A stretch of DNA of 64,000 nt from Micromonospora sp. NBC_01699 (GCF_036250065.1 NZ_CP109199.1:2790001-2854000), one strand, 5' to 3'; positions 16,969 through 26,516 are shown, numbered from the stretch's first letter. Numbers and translations: made by a program. The notes: generated from the sequence alone by a model not told the origin.

Positions 16969-19089
16969 ATGCGATCAGCATTCCGAATAGGACTGTCATT
17001 GCTCATCGCGATGGCGGCGACGGTCGTCATCCCATCGGCACCGGTCGTCGCCGCACCGGGCGACAATTACGTCGTCGATGACGCGTTGAGTGGTTCACGC
17101 ACCCGCTGGTTCGACGAGGCACGCTTCGGCATGTTCATCCACTTCGGCCCATACGCCGTCTACCAGGGCCAGTACGGAACGTGTCGCGAGGTCGAGTGGA
17201 TCAAGCGGCAGTGCAACATTCCGTGGAGCGACTACGAGGCCAAGGCCGCCACCTTCAACCCCGCGTCGTTCGACGCGAACGCGATCGTGCAGATGGCCAA
17301 ACAGGCAGGTCAGAAGTACATCGTCATCACCTCCAAGCACCACGACGGGTTCGCCATGTGGCCCACCAGGGTCAACCGGTGGAACCTGCGCGACCACTCC
17401 GGCTTCTCCCGCGACCTCCTGCGCGAACTCAAGGACGCCGCGACCGCCAACGGCATCAAACTCGGTTTCTACTACTCGATCTGGGACTGGCACGATCCGG
17501 ATTTTGTCGCGAACTTCCCGGCGTACATCACCAAGATGAAGGCGCAACTGCAAGAACTCGTGACCGGATACGATCCCGCGCTGCTGTGGTTCGACGGTGA
17601 GTGGACCGAGACCAACCCCACCAACCCGTGGTCGGAACAGAACGGCGAGGATCTGGAGCGGTTCGTTCGCGGCATCTCGCCCCAGGTCATCGTCAACAAC
17701 CGGATCGGCAAGCGCCGCCCGGTCGACGGCGACTACGGCACTCCCGAGCAGTCCCTCGCCGGCTCCCCGCCATCGGCTCAGTTGCAGGAAACCTGCATGA
17801 CCATCAACAACACCTGGGGGTACGCGGCCTGGGACACCAACTTCAAGTCACCGACCCAACTCGTACGCGACCTGGCCAGCGTGACGAGCAACGGCGCCAA
17901 CATGCTGCTCAACATCGGCCCGACCCCCACCGGTACGGTCACGGCGGGGCAGTCCGGTGCCCTGAACGGCGTCGGAACCTGGATGACCACCAACGGCGCG
18001 GCCATCACCGGCGCGGGCTACACGGGTCTGGTCGGCCAGCCCGCCTGGGGCAAGGTCACCCGCAAGGGCAACAAGCTCTATCTCATCGTCAACAACTGGG
18101 CCACGAACCTGCACCTCAGCCAACGGTCGCCGTTCACGGTCACCGGTGCGCGGGTGCTCGGCAGCGCGTCACCGGTGAGCGTGCGCGCGGCCGGTGACGG
18201 CTACGACTTCCTGCCGAGCGGCGGCGCCACCAACGCCATCGCCACCGTCATCGAGGCCGACATCACCACCCCCGCACCCACGGCGGTCGGCACCGGCTCC
18301 GGGCTCAAGGCAGAATTCTGGAACAACACCACCTTCACCGGTACGCCAGCGGTCACCCGTACGGATCCGACCGTCAACTACGCCTGGCGTTTCAGCGGCT
18401 CGCCCGCCGCCTCGATCGGCACCGACAACTTCGCCAGCCGCTGGACCGGCTCGATCGAGGCGCGGTACTCCGAGAGGTACACCTTCACCGCCGTATCGGA
18501 CGACACGGTCCGGCTGTGGATCGACGGACAACTCGTCATCGACAAAGCCGTACCCCACGCACCAGCCGTCGACCAGGGCAGCGTCACCCTCACCGCCGGC
18601 CGTCACGACATCCGCCTGGAACAGACCGACCAGAGCGGCTCGGCGTACATGAAGCTCATCTGGAGCAGCCCCAACACACCCGCCCAGGTCGTGCCGCGCT
18701 CGCAGCTCTATCCGAGCACCGGCTCGGTCCAGCGGTTGAACGACAACGTGGCGACGTACAGCAGTGGCTGGGCCGTCAGCAGCGCCCGCGGCTTCGGCGA
18801 CTTCAACGACGACGTGCACTACACGACCACCAACGGTGGGTCGTTCACCTACACGTTCAACGGCACCGGCATCGACTACCTGTCGGAGCGCAACTCCGAC
18901 CAGGGTCTGGTGGACATCTACCTCGACGGTGTCCTGCGGGCCACGGTGGACACCAGCAGCGGCACCCGGCTGACCCAGCAGGTCATCTACAGCGTGCGTG
19001 GACTGTCGCAGGGTTCGCACACCCTGCGCGGCGTCAAACGATCGGGTACGTACCTGCTCGTAGACCGCTTCGACGTGGTCACCCAGTAG
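16969..19089 (+). CDS. Secreted alpha-L-fucosidase (GH29) with PA14 module
   Basis: A 706-aa secreted enzyme with a signal peptide at about 1-33. The GH29 barrel spans about 40-430: RFGMFIHFGPYAVYQGQ, YIVITSKHHDGFAMWPT and the nucleophile region LLWFDGEW, where Asp is the expected catalytic nucleophile. A PA14-type sugar-binding domain follows (about 445-585; YTFTAVSDDTVRLWIDGQLV). The last 110 residues form a beta-rich module (FGDFNDDVHYTT, YLLVDRFDVV) of a type common in secreted actinomycete glycosidases. ATG 16969 has GGAGAGGG just upstream. It probably releases fucose from plant or host glycans outside the cell. No fucose transporter is adjacent. Confidence 0.92.
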   Translation: MRSAFRIGLSLLIAMAATVVIPSAPVVAAPGDNYVVDDALSGSRTRWFDEARFGMFIHFGPYAVYQGQYGTCREVEWIKRQCNIPWSDYEAKAATFNPASFDANAIVQMAKQAGQKYIVITSKHHDGFAMWPTRVNRWNLRDHSGFSRDLLRELKDAATANGIKLGFYYSIWDWHDPDFVANFPAYITKMKAQLQELVTGYDPALLWFDGEWTETNPTNPWSEQNGEDLERFVRGISPQVIVNNRIGKRRPVDGDYGTPEQSLAGSPPSAQLQETCMTINNTWGYAAWDTNFKSPTQLVRDLASVTSNGANMLLNIGPTPTGTVTAGQSGALNGVGTWMTTNGAAITGAGYTGLVGQPAWGKVTRKGNKLYLIVNNWATNLHLSQRSPFTVTGARVLGSASPVSVRAAGDGYDFLPSGGATNAIATVIEADITTPAPTAVGTGSGLKAEFWNNTTFTGTPAVTRTDPTVNYAWRFSGSPAASIGTDNFASRWTGSIEARYSERYTFTAVSDDTVRLWIDGQLVIDKAVPHAPAVDQGSVTLTAGRHDIRLEQTDQSGSAYMKLIWSSPNTPAQVVPRSQLYPSTGSVQRLNDNVATYSSGWAVSSARGFGDFNDDVHYTTTNGGSFTYTFNGTGIDYLSERNSDQGLVDIYLDGVLRATVDTSSGTRLTQQVIYSVRGLSQGSHTLRGVKRSGTYLLVDRFDVVTQ

Positions 19090-19096
19090 CGAAGGT

Positions 19097-19125
19097 AGCC
19101 GGCGGGGCCTCGCACCCCGCCGGCT
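19097..19125. terminator. Hairpin terminator between convergent genes
   Basis: Perfect 11-bp arms, AGCCGGCGGGG (19097-19107) and its complement (19115-19125), with a 7-base loop. They follow the fucosidase stop by 7 bp and also lie just beyond the end of the leftward HEAT-repeat gene. Confidence 0.8.
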
Positions 19126-19146
19126 CCCGGTCTCCGGCGCGGGACC

Positions 19147-21111
19147 CTAGCCGGCCGGCGGTACGTCGATCCGGGCGAGCGCCCCGGCGCACGCGGTCGG
19201 CCAGTCCTCGTCCTCGTCGACCGGGGAACCACCCCCGGTCGGCCCGTGCCGCTCCTGCTCGACCGCCGCTCGCAGCACCGGCACGGCTGCCCGCGCCGCC
19301 GGTCCGATGTCGGCCAGGCAGGCCAGCGCGACCCGTCCGTCCGGTCCGGTGCGCAGGTGTGGCAGCAGCGCCGGCACCACCGTGGTCGGGTCACCGGTGA
19401 GGTGCCAGTAGGCGACCGCCGACCCCACCGCGAGCGAGTCGTCGTCGGCCCCGAACCACGGGGGCAGCAGGTCGGCCAGTTCCACCGCCGCCGGCCCCAA
19501 CTCGGGCAGCAGGTCGACGGCGTGACCCCGGTCGGCCCGGCCGCCGTCGACCAGGATCTCCCGCAGTACGGGCAGCGCCGGAGCCGGATCCGCACCGATC
19601 CGCCAGACCGCACGGGCCGCGTTGACGCGTACGAACGGGTCGTCGTGCGCCAGCATCGGGTGCAGGTCGGGCAGTGCGTCGACGGCATCCGGCCCGAGGT
19701 CGCCGAGCACCCGCGTGGCGATGTGCGGGTGGGACACGCACTCCTGCCGCAGCAGCGGGACGACCTCGCCGGCCGGGGCGCCGGTGCCGGCGTACAGCCG
19801 ACCTATCGCCGAGATCAGGCTGATCCGGTTGTTGCCGGCCGGTGCCAGCGGGGCGAACCGGACCAGTGGGACGCGGCAGGCGTCGGCCCACGGTCCGACC
19901 AGCCTGATCGCCGCGTCCAGGCCGGACAGGTCAACCGGGTCGGCGGCGAGCCGTTCGGCGAGGTAGGTCGCGGCCCGAGGGTCGTGCAGTCGGCAGAGTG
20001 CGACGAGGGCGAAGGCGGCCGGCTCGTTCTGTCGTACCGGTTCCCGCCGCACCAGCGCCCACAGCTCGTCGGCGGCGGTCGCCGCGGCGTGACCGGAATC
20101 CGCCAGCAGGCTCGCCGCCCAGTATCGGACGTCCCGGTCCGGGTCGGACAGCCGGGCCGCCAGCGCCGGCCCGAGTTCGGTGGCGGCCGGCCGCCACTCC
20201 AGGATCGGGTGCTCCGCGGCGAAGACCGCGCCCTTGCGTACGTCGGCGCTGTCATGCCGCATCCAGCCCCGCAACAGCCGGATCCGCAGCTCCCACTGGT
20301 CGGCGAGCTGCTCGATCACCCACCGGAGCGGGTCGTCCCCGAGCGCGCTCCACGGCAGTGTCGACAGGGCGTCCAACGACGACGGGGTGTCGCGTTCCAG
20401 CACCGCCTCCACCCCGTCGGGCAGCGGGATCGCGGACTCGGTCGCCAGGTGCACGGCGACCAGCGCGGCCGCCAGCCGGGGCGGTGCCGCCGGATCGCCG
20501 AGCCAGCCGGTGATCAGCGGCGGGGTCGCGGTCCCGAGCCCACCGGCCGCCAGGATCAGGCCGGCCCGTACCAGTGGGCTGTCCTCCCGCCCGATCCGGT
20601 GCAGCATCACCGACGCGGCCGGGTCGGTCGGCTCGATACTGGCCCGCAGGGTGTACGCCGCATCGCCGCGCACCTCCTCCTCCGGCGCCGTGGTGAGCAG
20701 CCGCAGGTAGATCGGCGCACCCGCCGCCACCGCGGTCCGGGCGGCACGGGTCCAGGCCAACTCCTGCTCGATCCGGGCGGACAGCTCCGGGCTGTCGCGG
20801 ACCGTAGCCGGTTCGTAGTCCTGGTGGACGTCCGCGTACGAGGTGCCCTGGGCGATGGCCGCCAGCAGACCGAGCAGTCCGGTGGTGTCGGTGCCCGGCG
20901 CGTCCAGCAGCTCGACCAGGAACGGCACGGCGTACGCGGTGGCCTCGTACACCGTGCCCTGGTGCCAGATGTTGCCGAACAGGTCACCGAGCGCGTCGTC
21001 GTCGCCATCGGCCACGCCGCGCAGCAGCCCGGGTACGTCCGTCGCCTTACCGAAGGCGTGGTGCAGCTCATCCCAGGGCACATCGTCCAGTCCACTTAGC
21101 ACGGTGGACAC
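19147..21111 (-). CDS. HEAT-repeat protein
   Basis: A cytoplasmic protein of about 654 residues made of alpha-helical HEAT-like repeats, for example DRDVRYWAASLLADSGHAAA, DSADVRKGAVFAAEH and DPFVRVNAARAVWRIGADPA. It begins VSTVLSGLDDVPWDELHHAFG, a start typical of actinomycete HEAT-repeat proteins of unknown role. GTG 21111 is preferred; TTG 21156 is in frame and overlaps the stop of the upstream membrane-protein gene. No catalytic motif is visible; protein binding is the likely activity. It is probably cotranscribed with the YibE/F gene. Confidence 0.75.
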   Translation of the reverse strand: MSTVLSGLDDVPWDELHHAFGKATDVPGLLRGVADGDDDALGDLFGNIWHQGTVYEATAYAVPFLVELLDAPGTDTTGLLGLLAAIAQGTSYADVHQDYEPATVRDSPELSARIEQELAWTRAARTAVAAGAPIYLRLLTTAPEEEVRGDAAYTLRASIEPTDPAASVMLHRIGREDSPLVRAGLILAAGGLGTATPPLITGWLGDPAAPPRLAAALVAVHLATESAIPLPDGVEAVLERDTPSSLDALSTLPWSALGDDPLRWVIEQLADQWELRIRLLRGWMRHDSADVRKGAVFAAEHPILEWRPAATELGPALAARLSDPDRDVRYWAASLLADSGHAAATAADELWALVRREPVRQNEPAAFALVALCRLHDPRAATYLAERLAADPVDLSGLDAAIRLVGPWADACRVPLVRFAPLAPAGNNRISLISAIGRLYAGTGAPAGEVVPLLRQECVSHPHIATRVLGDLGPDAVDALPDLHPMLAHDDPFVRVNAARAVWRIGADPAPALPVLREILVDGGRADRGHAVDLLPELGPAAVELADLLPPWFGADDDSLAVGSAVAYWHLTGDPTTVVPALLPHLRTGPDGRVALACLADIGPAARAAVPVLRAAVEQERHGPTGGGSPVDEDEDWPTACAGALARIDVPPAG

Positions 21112-21152
21112 CGTACCCGAACCGCCCGACAGCCCGTCCCGGCCGCGGCCGG

Positions 21153-22496
21153 TCAACCCTGCTGACCGCCGACCGGCCGCACCAGCCCGGACCCGACCGG
21201 ATCGGGATCGCCCCGCTCCGGCCCGTTCACCGTCGTGGGTCCGTCCCCATCCGTCCCGTCGCCGTCGGCTGTGGGCGGTGCCGGGGGAGTGGGGCGCCCG
21301 ACCGCCTTGACCACGGCGACCGCCACCGCCGTGGTCAGCGGGATCGCCAGTACCAGGCCGATCGAGGCGACCAGCGTACGGACGATCTCCTCGGCGATCT
21401 GCGCGCTGGTCAGTACGGCGAGCACCGGCCGGTCGTACGCGTTGATCAGTAGCATGATCGGTAGCGCGGCGCCGGCGTACGCGAACGCGATGGTGTAGAC
21501 CGTCGACGCGATGTGGTCGCGGCCGATCTGCATCGCGCTGGTGAACAGCCGGCGGGCCGACCGGTCCGGGGCGAGCTGGTGCAGCTCCCAGACCGCCGAC
21601 GACTGGGTGATCGTGACGTCGTTGAGCACACCCAGCCCGGCCACGATGATGCCGCAGAGCACCACACCGGAGAGGTCGACCTGTCCGTTGTAGACGGCGA
21701 GGGTGATGCCGTCCGCGTCACCGAGCCCGGTCAGGTGTGCCGCGCCCGCCGCCCAGACGCCGAGCCCGGCGGTGGCCAGCAGACCGAACAGGGTCCCGGC
21801 CAGCGCCGTGGTGGTCCGGGCCGAGAAGCCGTGGGCGAGGTAGAGGACGACGAACATGATCGCCGCCGCCCCGACCAGGCCGACCAGCAGGCCGGACTCG
21901 CCGACCAGCAGTGCTGGCAGCATGAACTTGACGATCACCAGGTACGCGAAGCCGAGCCCGATCAGTGCCTTCAGCCCCCGCATCCGGGCCACCGCGACGA
22001 CGAGCAGGGCGAACACGGCGGCCAGGATGCCGATCGGCACCGTACGGGCGAAGTCGTAGAAGGCGTACATGGCCGGGCCGGTCTGGTGGTTGAAGACGCG
22101 TACGACCTTGATCCGGTCGCCGGCCTCAAGCCCGCTGCGGTACGACTCGGCCGGCACCTCCACGGTCACGATGCCGTCGCGTTCCGGACCGGTCTCCAGC
22201 CGCGCCTGCACGGTCGCGCAGGTGACCATCCGTGGCCCCGACTCCGGGCCGGTACGTTGTCCGGGCGCCGGACACTCGTACGGCGCCACGGTCTGCACCG
22301 TCGCCTCCGGATGACTGAGATCCCGCCCCGCCGTACCGGCCGCCGCCCCGGAAACCTCCCCGCCCCCCGGCCACAGCAAAACCAGCCCGACCAGCGTCGC
22401 CACCGCCATCGGCACCAGGATCAGGCTCAACAGCACCAACACCCGCCGCCGCACCCCAGCATCCGCAACCCCGCCCAACCCACCGTGCAAGTGCAT
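21153..22496 (-). CDS. YibE/F family membrane protein
   Basis: A 447-aa protein with an N-terminal membrane anchor (VLVLLSLILVPMAVATLVGL), an external domain of about 100 residues (VQARLETGPERDGIVTVEV) and about seven further transmembrane spans, including the conserved GVLNDVTITQSSAVWEL segment of the YibE/F family. Its C-terminus is Pro/Asp-rich. ATG 22496 has GGAGG 5 bp upstream. The function of this family is not established; transport has been proposed. Confidence 0.88.
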   Translation of the reverse strand: MHLHGGLGGVADAGVRRRVLVLLSLILVPMAVATLVGLVLLWPGGGEVSGAAAGTAGRDLSHPEATVQTVAPYECPAPGQRTGPESGPRMVTCATVQARLETGPERDGIVTVEVPAESYRSGLEAGDRIKVVRVFNHQTGPAMYAFYDFARTVPIGILAAVFALLVVAVARMRGLKALIGLGFAYLVIVKFMLPALLVGESGLLVGLVGAAAIMFVVLYLAHGFSARTTTALAGTLFGLLATAGLGVWAAGAAHLTGLGDADGITLAVYNGQVDLSGVVLCGIIVAGLGVLNDVTITQSSAVWELHQLAPDRSARRLFTSAMQIGRDHIASTVYTIAFAYAGAALPIMLLINAYDRPVLAVLTSAQIAEEIVRTLVASIGLVLAIPLTTAVAVAVVKAVGRPTPPAPPTADGDGTDGDGPTTVNGPERGDPDPVGSGLVRPVGGQQG

Positions 22497-22535
22497 CCAA
22501 GCCTCCAAATCCTGCTCCTACCCCCACCCAACCGC

Positions 22536-22596
22536 GTTGATCATGAAGTTAGCGACGCCCCGAGGCCCTCGGGGCGTCGCTAACTTCATGATCAAC
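22536..22596. terminator. Perfect 61-bp palindrome with C-rich/G-rich flanks
   Basis: Two 30-bp arms (22536-22565 and 22567-22596) are perfect complements around a single base. The outer halves are AT-containing (GTTGATCATGAAGTTAGCGA) and the inner part is GC-rich. The left flank is C-rich (from about 22516) and the right flank G-rich (to about 22620). It sits beyond the M14 peptidase stop and just upstream of the YibE/F gene. Termination is the likely role; it could also be a dispersed intergenic element. Confidence 0.75.
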
Positions 22597-22670
22597 GGAG
22601 TTCGGGGTGGGGGGGGGTGCGTGGCCGCCGACCCGGAGGGGCGGCGGCCACGCGGTGGGTGGTGGTGGGG

Positions 22671-25088
22671 TTAGCTCTTCGGGACGTTCAGGAGCTTTTC
22701 CTGTACGGTGCCGACGTTGCCGGCGATGTCGACGGTTAGCCAGCGGACCGTCGTCTTGGTGGTGATGGTGATTCGTTCCGGGCCTTCGCGGTAGCCGGCG
22801 AAGCCGAGCTTCAGCGACGCCGTGGTCGGCTCGCTGCCGTCCAGGGTGTAGTAGACGTTCGCCGCCTCGCTGGTGGTGAAGGTGAAGTCGGTGGTGCCGG
22901 CTCCCTTGCTCTTCACGACGAGTTCGGCCGTCGGCTTGGACTTGTCCGCCGCGTACGCCTTGGCCACCTCAAGGATCGCGATCTGGCCGGCGGAGAACTC
23001 CATGGCCTCCTCGTGACCCTCGCTGAAGTCCGGCTGGAAGCCGACCGCGTCCCACCGGTTCGTGGCCGGGTTGTACTTGTCCGCGCCGACCTCGAAGTTC
23101 CAGGCGATGATGCCCTTGTTGTACCAGTGCGCGTCGGCGCTGTTACCGGCCGCCGAGTAGAGCACGTCGGTGGTCGGGCCGGTACGACCCGGCCAGATCG
23201 CCGTACCCCGGTGCGACTGGACCGCGCTCAGGATCTTCGACGAGGCGTTCCAGAAGAAGTTCTCGGTGCCGAAGTCGGTCCGCGGCAGCACCTCGCGACC
23301 GGCCGTCTTGTACGCACCCGGCGCCCACATGAAGTACCCACCGTACGAGTGGGTGTTCATCGAGAACTTGATGTTCGGGTACGTGTTGATCAGCCAGTCC
23401 TCGTTCTTGGCCTCCGGCTCGGACTGCTCGCTCGGGCCGGCGTACGTGCCGCTGGTGCAGCTCGACGAGGCACCGTTGTAGCCGTCGAACAGCGAACCGG
23501 CGTTCTGGTTGCGGTTCAGGTCGACGCCCCACGAGTTGCGGTTCGCCGGGTCGGCGGCGTTCGCGGCGCAGTGGTTGGTCATGTTCTTACGCTGCGAGTT
23601 GAAGTCGTACATGCTGTAGTGCGCGCCGTCCGGGTTGACCACCGGCAGGATGAAGATGTCCAGGCCGTTGACCAGGTTGCGGGTCTTGGTGTCCCGCTCG
23701 TAGTTACGCAGCAGCCGCTCCGCGGTCTCCACACAGGTGATCGGGGTGACCCACTCGCGGGCGTGCTGCTGGCAGTAGAGGTACACACCCGGCTTGGAGC
23801 CGTCCTTGGCCCGGCCGATCCGCAGCGCCTTCATCTGGAACGGCTCACGGGAGATGCTCGCCGGGGCCTGGAGGTTGTCGCTGAGCCGGGTCACACCGGC
23901 CGCGGCGACCAGGCCGGTGCCCGCGTTGCCCCGGTAGGTGCTCGCGGTCAGCAGGGCCGAGGCGGCGGCGTCCGCGTTCAGCGCCGCGACCACCTGGGCG
24001 GCGGTGCTGGTCAGGGCGCCGGCGGCGTCGGTGGCCAGCGAGACCATCACGGTCTTACCGGCAACCAGTACGGTCAGCGCCTGGTTGGCCGCACCCGGGT
24101 TGACCAGCGACACAGTGGTGTCGTTGCCGCCCTCGTGCCCCCACGCCCGGGTGGTGACGTAGAAGGTGCTCGCCGCCGCGGTGCCGAACTGGGCCTGCGC
24201 CTGTCGGCGGTACCCGTTGGTCAGGTTCGGCAGGTCGATGATCTGCGTGATGTTCGGGAACTCGGCCGCGAGTCCGGTGATCCGCTCGGTGATCTCGGTC
24301 GGGTCCATGTAGTGGTCGACGAAGTCCGAGACGTAGTGCTCGCCCGGCGCCTCCTTCGGCTTGCCCAGCCACTGCGTCACCGACGCCTTGACGGTGCCGC
24401 CCTTGCTGCTGGTGAAGGTCACCTTGTTCGGTGCGGCGGTGCTGAGCGCCAGCGGCGAGGTGAACCGGTGGTACATGTACTCGCCGGCGTCGGTGAACCG
24501 GGCCATGGTGGCGGTGCCGCCGGAGGTCGGCGGGGTGTTCGTGCCGGTGTCCCAGCTCGCGTTGATCACCGTGGCGGAGTCGGCGCCCGCGTCGGACTTG
24601 ACCTCGAACGACAGGAACCGGTTGCCGTCCAGGCTGGTGAACCACTCGGCCCGCAGCACGGTCAGCTGGTCGGCCTCGACCGCCAGCGCGTCGACGGCCG
24701 CGATGGCGGCCTTGCGCTCGGCCACGTTGGCCCGGTAGTCGTCCTGGTCGGAGATCTTGCCCTGGACGTCGAAGCCCAGGTCACGCAGGGCCGCCGTCTC
24801 CTCTGGACTCAGTACGGCATGCACCTCGATGCCGTTCTCCAGCGGCTTGCTGTACTCGACGAGGTCGACACCGAGCTCGGCGAGCTTGTCGACCTCGCCC
24901 TTGTCTGCGGCGACGATGCGCATGAGCGCGACGCCGTTCTGTTCGGTGCTCGACTTGCGGGTCGGCTCCACCTGCCCGTTGTCGGCGGGGTTGGCGAGGC
25001 TCGGCAGCGCGCCCAGGACGAGCGCGGCGGGTACGGCGAGTAGTGCTACCAGTCGACTGACTCTGGCCGGTTTTCTGATACTCCTCAT
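22671..25088 (-). CDS. Secreted M14 zinc carboxypeptidase with inserted domain
   Basis: An 805-aa secreted enzyme. ATG 25088 has GGAGGAA 7 bp upstream and begins an Arg-rich signal peptide (to about residue 33). A pro-region follows. The catalytic domain has zinc ligands H442 and E445 (QQHAREW) and H580 (NTHSYGG), substrate residues in NPDG and DLNRNQ, and catalytic E666 (IAWNFEVGAD). It is split by about 105 residues (300-405; VMVSLATDAAGALTSTAAQV) resembling a beta-rich domain also seen in phage structural proteins. The C-terminus (about 715-805) is a small beta domain with VYYTLDGSEPT. It probably trims extracellular peptides. Confidence 0.9.
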   Translation of the reverse strand: MRSIRKPARVSRLVALLAVPAALVLGALPSLANPADNGQVEPTRKSSTEQNGVALMRIVAADKGEVDKLAELGVDLVEYSKPLENGIEVHAVLSPEETAALRDLGFDVQGKISDQDDYRANVAERKAAIAAVDALAVEADQLTVLRAEWFTSLDGNRFLSFEVKSDAGADSATVINASWDTGTNTPPTSGGTATMARFTDAGEYMYHRFTSPLALSTAAPNKVTFTSSKGGTVKASVTQWLGKPKEAPGEHYVSDFVDHYMDPTEITERITGLAAEFPNITQIIDLPNLTNGYRRQAQAQFGTAAASTFYVTTRAWGHEGGNDTTVSLVNPGAANQALTVLVAGKTVMVSLATDAAGALTSTAAQVVAALNADAAASALLTASTYRGNAGTGLVAAAGVTRLSDNLQAPASISREPFQMKALRIGRAKDGSKPGVYLYCQQHAREWVTPITCVETAERLLRNYERDTKTRNLVNGLDIFILPVVNPDGAHYSMYDFNSQRKNMTNHCAANAADPANRNSWGVDLNRNQNAGSLFDGYNGASSSCTSGTYAGPSEQSEPEAKNEDWLINTYPNIKFSMNTHSYGGYFMWAPGAYKTAGREVLPRTDFGTENFFWNASSKILSAVQSHRGTAIWPGRTGPTTDVLYSAAGNSADAHWYNKGIIAWNFEVGADKYNPATNRWDAVGFQPDFSEGHEEAMEFSAGQIAILEVAKAYAADKSKPTAELVVKSKGAGTTDFTFTTSEAANVYYTLDGSEPTTASLKLGFAGYREGPERITITTKTTVRWLTVDIAGNVGTVQEKLLNVPKS

Positions 25089-25320
25089 GAGAGGTTCCTC
25101 CGGTCGAGGCGTGCACGGAAACCGCCCACGGCAGGTCGATTGCCGGGGCGGCACGGGAAGATCACGCAGTTGCGCGAAGTGTGTTGTGCGTCGCATCGAG
25201 TTGTCAAGATTCACTGCTCCCCGGCCGATTGATCAATTTCCTGCCAGCGGCCGATCGTCGCAACCAGGCCCCCATAAGCCGGACCACAGATCAGCCAAAG
25301 GTCCCACCCCCTCTCCCTCC

Positions 25321-25380
25321 GCGATCTAGGGCAAATACGTGTGATCAGAGATCAACAAGCACGTATATGCCCTAGATCGC
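25321..25380. terminator. Long hairpin, copy A of a shared intergenic palindrome
   Basis: Two 21-bp arms (25321-25341 and 25360-25380) pair with one mismatch around an 18-base loop. The core GATCTAGGGCAAATACGTG recurs almost exactly at 33397. The left flank is C-rich; the right flank is a long G-rich run. It lies downstream of the leftward siderophore permease gene. Confidence 0.7.
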
Positions 25381-25481
25381 GGGCACGGGGGGCGGGCGCG
25401 GGCACGGGGGGCGGGGGCGGGGTGGGCGCGGGGGGCGGGGGGCGGGGTGGGCGCGGGGGGCGGGGGGCGGGGCGGGGGGGG
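25381..25481. other. G-rich low-complexity tract
   Basis: About 100 bp of G-runs separated by single C, T or A bases. It lies just past the stop of the leftward permease gene, so the mRNA 3' end would be strongly C-rich, with G-quadruplex potential on the + strand. No gene is present between 25089 and 25481. Confidence 0.6.
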
Positions 25482-26516
25482 TCAGGGGTGGGGGGTGGGG
25501 CGGCGGGTTAGGAGCCAGAGGAGGTAGGTGCCGCCTAGGGCGCCGGTGATGAGGCCTACGGGGATTTGGAAGGGGGCCAGGGCGCGCTGGGCGAGCAGGT
25601 CCGCACCGAGGAGGAGTAGTGCGCCCATCGCGGCCGACGGGGCGAGGGGCATGGATGGGGCGCGGGTGAGGCGGCGGGCCAGTTGTGGGGCGGCCAGGGC
25701 CAGGAAGCCGATCGGGCCGGCGGCGGTGATGGCGGCTGCGGCCAGCGTCACGCCGCACAGCAGCAGCATCAGCCGGCTCCGGTTGACCGGTACGCCGAGT
25801 CCGGCGGCGATGTCGTCGCCGAGTTCCAGGGCGCGCAGCCGGGGCCCGAGAACCATGGTGACCGGAACCAGTACGGCCAGCGCGATCACCAGCGGTACGA
25901 CGTGTCGCCAGGCGATGGCGTTGAGGCTGCCGAACAGCCACGTCTTGGCGGCCTGTGCCTGTTCGAGTTCGGCCCGGGTGAGCAGGTAGTCGTTGATCGA
26001 GGCGAGCATCGCGCCGATCCCGATGCCGACCAGGATCAGCCGCTGCCCGTGGATCCCCTGGGCGTACGCGAGCAGGTAGACGGCGATGGCGGTGGCGAAG
26101 CCGCCGATCAGCGTACCGAAGACGAGGGTGCCGGAGGTCTCGCCGACGACCAGGATGACCACGAGCGCGCCGGTGGCCGATCCGGTGGTGAAGCCGATGA
26201 TGTCCGGGCTGCCGAGGGGGTTGCGGGACAGGCTCTGGAAGATGGCGCCGGAGAGCCCGAGCGCCATCCCGACCAGGAGTGCGGCGACGGCGCGGGGCAG
26301 CCGCAGGTCGAGCACGACCAGCCGGCTGGTGCGGTCGCCGCTACCGGTCAGCACGTGCCACACCTGGGCGGGGCCGAGGGCGTACTCGCCGGTGGTCATG
26401 GTGACGGCCCAGATCGCGGCGCAGCCGAGCAGCAGCACGGCGACCGTGGCGGCGGACCGGCGGTGGTACCGGATGGCGATCCGACCGGGGCCGCGCAGCA
26501 CCCGGGGCGCGGTCAC
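25482..26516 (-). CDS. Siderophore ABC transporter permease (FecCD family) 2
   Basis: A 344-aa inner-membrane protein with about nine to ten transmembrane segments. FecCD signatures include LDLRLPRAVAALLVGMALGLSGAIFQ, NPLGSPDIIGFTTGSATGA and GPIGFLALAAPQLARRL. It pairs with the upstream permease, overlapping it by ATGA. The operon is iron-box controlled. No ATPase gene follows; the M14 peptidase gene is next after a terminator-like element. Confidence 0.92.
   Translation of the reverse strand: MTAPRVLRGPGRIAIRYHRRSAATVAVLLLGCAAIWAVTMTTGEYALGPAQVWHVLTGSGDRTSRLVVLDLRLPRAVAALLVGMALGLSGAIFQSLSRNPLGSPDIIGFTTGSATGALVVILVVGETSGTLVFGTLIGGFATAIAVYLLAYAQGIHGQRLILVGIGIGAMLASINDYLLTRAELEQAQAAKTWLFGSLNAIAWRHVVPLVIALAVLVPVTMVLGPRLRALELGDDIAAGLGVPVNRSRLMLLLCGVTLAAAAITAAGPIGFLALAAPQLARRLTRAPSMPLAPSAAMGALLLLGADLLAQRALAPFQIPVGLITGALGGTYLLWLLTRRPTPHP

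Noticed and set aside
23013-25043. A 676-codon open frame antisense to the M14 peptidase
   Set aside because: No domain, Arg/Val/Gly-rich composition; the minus-strand frame carries complete zinc-peptidase motifs.
25381-25941. Pro/Arg-rich open frame through the G-rich tract
   Set aside because: It spans low-complexity DNA and an out-of-frame part of a FecCD permease gene.
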